From Phenylobacterium sp. SCN 70-31 (lineage in GTDB: Bacteria; Pseudomonadota; Alphaproteobacteria; Caulobacterales; Caulobacteraceae), in assembly GCF_001724605.1 (NCBI RefSeq), contig NZ_MEEX01000005.1, positions 1-64,000 on the forward strand: DNA of 64,000 nt. The letters are read 5' to 3'. The notes under the pieces are model-generated. The model ran no database searches, was not told the origin of the DNA, and saw nothing but the letters and a program-made list of their open reading frames with translations. Both the position numbers and the translations under genes were made by a program. This document shows, in pieces, positions 63,197 to 64,000 of the stretch. Within the stretch, counting starts at the first letter, position 1, and the number at the start of each line of letters is the position of its first letter.

Positions 63197-63234
63197 TAAA
63201 AGGCCCGGCGCCCCTCGTGGGAAAGACGCCGGGC
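63197..63234 (-). terminator. terminator of the second TonB receptor
   Basis: Nine-base-pair stem GGCCCGGCG/CGCCGGGCC with a 15-base loop; on the minus strand four T follow. It lies just after the TonB-receptor stop at 63269 and before the GH3 gene. Confidence 0.75.
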
Positions 63235-63268
63235 CGTTGGGCGGCTGAGGAGGGAGCGCCGCCGAACG

Positions 63269-64000
63269 TCAGTATTTCAGGTCCAGGGACACGCCGACGA
63301 TCCGGCGGGCCTCGTAGGGATGATAGTCGGAATAGGCGCCGACGCCGGCCACGGTCGGTGTCGAGAACTTGCGGGTGTAGTAGTACTTGTCGGTCAGGTT
63401 CCGGCCGAAGACCGAGAGCTTCCAGGCCCCGTCCGTGGGGCCGATCCCGACCGCGCCGTTCACCAGCGCGAAGCCCGGGTGCTGGGTCGCCGGATCGTTC
63501 GGCGTGTTCGAAGGATAGTCGGTCCGGTAGTTCACGTTACCGTCGAGGAACAGCGTGTATCCTTCGGCGACTTCGGTCCGGTAGTTGGCGTCGAGGTTGA
63601 AGCTCCACTTGGGCGCATAGGGAAGCTGGGCCCCCGAGAGGTCCTGCACCGCGCCGACGCAGCCCTGCGCCACGGTCTGCCCGCGATAGCAGGGCGCCCG
63701 CAGGAAGCTCTTGTACTTGCCGTCGGTGTAGGCGGCCGAGCCCGACAGCGTCAGATCGATGTCAGACATCGGGCGCCAGTAGACCTCGGCCTCCACGCCC
63801 TTCGACAACGCTTCGGCCGCGTTCAGCAGCAGGAAGAGACCGATGTCGCCCGGCTCGCGCGCCGTGACCTGGAGATCCTCCACCTCGAGCCGGAAGGCGG
63901 TGACGTTCAGCAGCAGCCGCTGATCGGGGAACGACGCGCGCAGGCCGATCTCGTAATTGGTGGGCTTCTCGGGCCGCACGTCGAGCAGCGCGGTGGTGCC
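63269..64000 (-). CDS. TonB-dependent receptor, C-terminal part
   Basis: About 243 C-terminal residues are visible; the gene runs off the right edge. Barrel strands (SFPDQRLLLNVTAFRLEVEDLQ, GVEAEVYWRPMSDIDLTLSGSAAYTDGKYKSF, YAPKWSFNLDANYRT, ALVNGAVGIGPTDGAWKLSVFGRNLTDKYYY) match SusC-unrelated proteobacterial TonB receptors of the NLTDKYY type. It ends VSLDLKY with a C-terminal Tyr. Same strand as and upstream of the GH3 beta-glucosidase, suggesting a glycan uptake role. Confidence 0.9.
   Translation of the reverse strand, partial: GTTALLDVRPEKPTNYEIGLRASFPDQRLLLNVTAFRLEVEDLQVTAREPGDIGLFLLLNAAEALSKGVEAEVYWRPMSDIDLTLSGSAAYTDGKYKSFLRAPCYRGQTVAQGCVGAVQDLSGAQLPYAPKWSFNLDANYRTEVAEGYTLFLDGNVNYRTDYPSNTPNDPATQHPGFALVNGAVGIGPTDGAWKLSVFGRNLTDKYYYTRKFSTPTVAGVGAYSDYHPYEARRIVGVSLDLKY

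Overview
The window is a GC-rich, densely packed alphaproteobacterial chromosome segment with no integrated phage, IS element, CRISPR array or rRNA. Order Caulobacterales (Caulobacter/Phenylobacterium type) is the best fit. The main support is a cpdR gene beside an N-formylglutamate amidohydrolase and a tRNA-Val, a CIRCE-controlled groESL, many TonB/PepSY-type envelope genes, candidate EcfG (sigma-T) promoters, and CtrA/CcrM-like sites. Genus cannot be fixed from the sequence alone.

Layout. 1-7.9 kb: 5' part of an acyl-CoA dehydrogenase, small membrane and secreted proteins, a cyclopropane-fatty-acid synthase homologue, groES-groEL with promoter, CIRCE and terminator, a CitE-like lyase, and a membrane protein whose ribosome-binding site is buried in a 15-bp hairpin. 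8-18.6 kb: hybrid histidine kinase, PhzF, GNAT, a thiD-nucleotidyltransferase pair, an ArsR-SRPBCC pair, a ParE/Phd toxin-antitoxin module bracketed by a 32-bp direct repeat, folP, a GH13 alpha-glucosidase and a ClpP paralogue. 18.7-29.3 kb: mixed metabolism (extensin-like protein, SDR, methyltransferase/AraC pair, aminotransferase, ABC exporter, a gene with a Fur-type box, HlyIII, GST, CoaA-like kinase). 29.3-33.1 kb: typA, a candidate small RNA with its own promoter and terminator, N-formylglutamate amidohydrolase, cpdR and tRNA-Val(GAC).

33.2-39.4 kb is a four-gene signalling operon (triple-receiver CHASE3 hybrid kinase, CheR, CheB, receiver-kinase) behind a candidate general-stress promoter. 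39.5-43.2 kb holds carbohydrate enzymes (GH5, aldo/keto reductase, polysaccharide deacetylase). 44.4-53.8 kb looks like a metal (zinc) homeostasis region: two ExbD proteins, a COG0523 GTPase and a CDF transporter sharing a perfect Zur-type palindrome, and a TonB receptor plus PepSY protein behind the same palindrome, with a membrane-anchored winged-helix protein between. 53.8-64 kb: a small lipoprotein, a molybdenum hydroxylase pair with a divergent cytochrome c, a siroheme-synthase-like protein, a dipeptidase, a GntR regulator with an AT-hook-like tail, a GH3 beta-glucosidase and the 3' part of a second TonB receptor.

The strongest leads are the putative sRNA (about 31382-31461), the direct-repeat-bounded toxin-antitoxin insertion (14687-15421), the paired Zur boxes, shared CAAAC-N4-GTTT boxes before two lipid-metabolism genes 18 kb apart, and EcfG-like promoters before the signalling operon, a PRC-barrel gene and a lipoprotein gene. 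All functional calls rest on reading motifs by eye; no database search was possible.
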